Positions 6,125 to 6,591 of a stretch of 6,591 nt of DNA are shown here, one piece after another (the stretch's first letter is position 1; the number at the start of each line of letters is the position of its first letter). Under the pieces are notes generated by a model that was not told where the DNA came from, searched no databases, and saw only the letters and a list, made by a program, of their open reading frames with translations. Origin of the DNA: SKVR01 sp964589855 (GTDB taxonomy: Bacteria; Bacteroidota; Bacteroidia; Bacteroidales; UBA7960). The stretch lies in assembly GCA_964589855.1 (NCBI GenBank), contig CAZPVB010000206.1, positions 1 through 6,591 on the forward strand. The letters are read 5' to 3'. The position numbers and the translations under genes were made by a program.

Positions 6125-6132
6125 CAAAGGTA
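6125..6132 (-). promoter_or_regulatory. hutI promoter -7 element
   Basis: On the minus strand the octamer TACCTTTG is a perfect match to the Bacteroidota -7 consensus TAnnTTTG. It predicts transcription start near 6118, about 22 bases before the hutI ATG, a typical leader length. No clear TTG lies 19-22 bases upstream, so the -33 element is weak or the promoter depends on an activator. Confidence 0.55.
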
Positions 6133-6591
6133 ATACTATTTTATGTATCAGAAATTGCTGTTCTTTGAAGATCGTCAAACCCTTAGGTTTGATGCAACAG
6201 CCATTTCAAGGGTTTATATCTTATTTTTATAATCAACATACGATGTTGCTATACATTTTTAAAAGTAGGGATTGATCATTTTCTGATTTTTCTTTTTTTA
6301 TAGTTGTAGAATTGTTACTATTTTAATCCTTTGACCTCAGAGACCAGAATAAAAAGGTTATTGTCCACAAATTTCAGGAATGATCGCGAGTTTAATAATC
6401 TAATATTCAACTTCATGACAAAGTAAAATACGAACATGAACGTCTAAATACAAGCTTTTTAGACCAGATACATTTCAAATATGAATGCATACACTGATCT
6501 TTCCAGGGGAAAATCTAAAGAAGTTTTGTTTTTGTCTGTAATGAGGAACGGCTATTGTGCGTCAAACCACTTTAGGAAAACAACAACATCA
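6133..6591. other. Non-coding right-edge spacer upstream of hutI
   Basis: Apart from the hutI control region, this AT-rich stretch shows no gene that can be supported. It contains a T-rich plus-strand run (6282-6299) without a stem, a 7-bp inverted repeat GTCTAAA/TTTAGAC (6442-6448 and 6458-6464), and two short frames touching the right edge. On the plus strand, ATG at 6481 stays open for 37 codons to the edge. On the minus strand, a frame entering from outside ends after DVVVFLKWFDAQ at a TAG (6554-6552). They overlap, so at most one is likely to be real; I recognise neither. Confidence 0.6.
6173..6194. promoter_or_regulatory. Palindrome upstream of hutI, possible operator
   Basis: TCAAACC (6175-6181) and GGTTTGA (6186-6192) form a perfect inverted repeat around CTTA; one G-T and one C-G pair extend it to 6173-6194. 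There is no T-tail on either side, so it is not a terminator. Its centre is about 65 bases upstream of the predicted hutI start site, a position suited to an activator. No known binding motif is recognised. Confidence 0.3.

Noticed and set aside
6282..6299. T-rich run as a plus-strand terminator
   Set aside because: No stable stem precedes it and no plus-strand gene ends there.
6412..6440. TTCATG/CATGAA inverted repeat
   Set aside because: Six-base arms with a 17-base loop in AT-rich DNA; not distinguishable from chance.

Overview
The window reads as chromosomal housekeeping DNA from a member of the Bacteroidota. The reasons are protein family flavour (GGDCPGLNAVIR-type phosphofructokinase, stand-alone THUMP/N6-MTase-fold RNA methyltransferase), AT-rich spacers, no clear Shine-Dalgarno sequences before the genes, and a TAnnTTTG-type -7 promoter element ahead of hutI. 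No finer placement can be supported from the sequence alone.

All four recognisable genes lie on the minus strand, so transcription runs right to left. From right to left they are: a 496-base right-edge spacer carrying the hutI promoter and a small palindrome; hutI (imidazolonepropionase, histidine degradation); a 102-base gap; an rlmL-type 23S rRNA guanine methyltransferase with a TTG start; a 633-base non-coding gap dense in inverted repeats; pfkA (6-phosphofructokinase); a clear intrinsic terminator; and the 5' two thirds of priA (primosomal helicase N'), cut by the left edge just as its zinc-binding cysteine region begins.

The genes do not form one pathway. They cover amino-acid catabolism, ribosome modification, glycolysis and replication restart, and a good terminator separates pfkA from priA. 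hutI and rlmL could share a transcript, but nothing in the sequence requires it. No other hut gene is visible.

The most interesting part is the gap at 2931-3563. It holds several consecutive stem-loops, one with a GUGA (GNRA-type) tetraloop and one fully paired only when read on the minus strand. It also holds a nested long-range stem of about 130 bases, inward-facing copies of a TACATTTGCG motif, and a strong hairpin with T-runs on both sides next to the likely pfkA promoter. This may be an undescribed structured RNA of up to about 420 nt, or a small palindromic repeat element. The window alone cannot decide between them. No CRISPR array, tRNA, rRNA or intact insertion sequence was seen.
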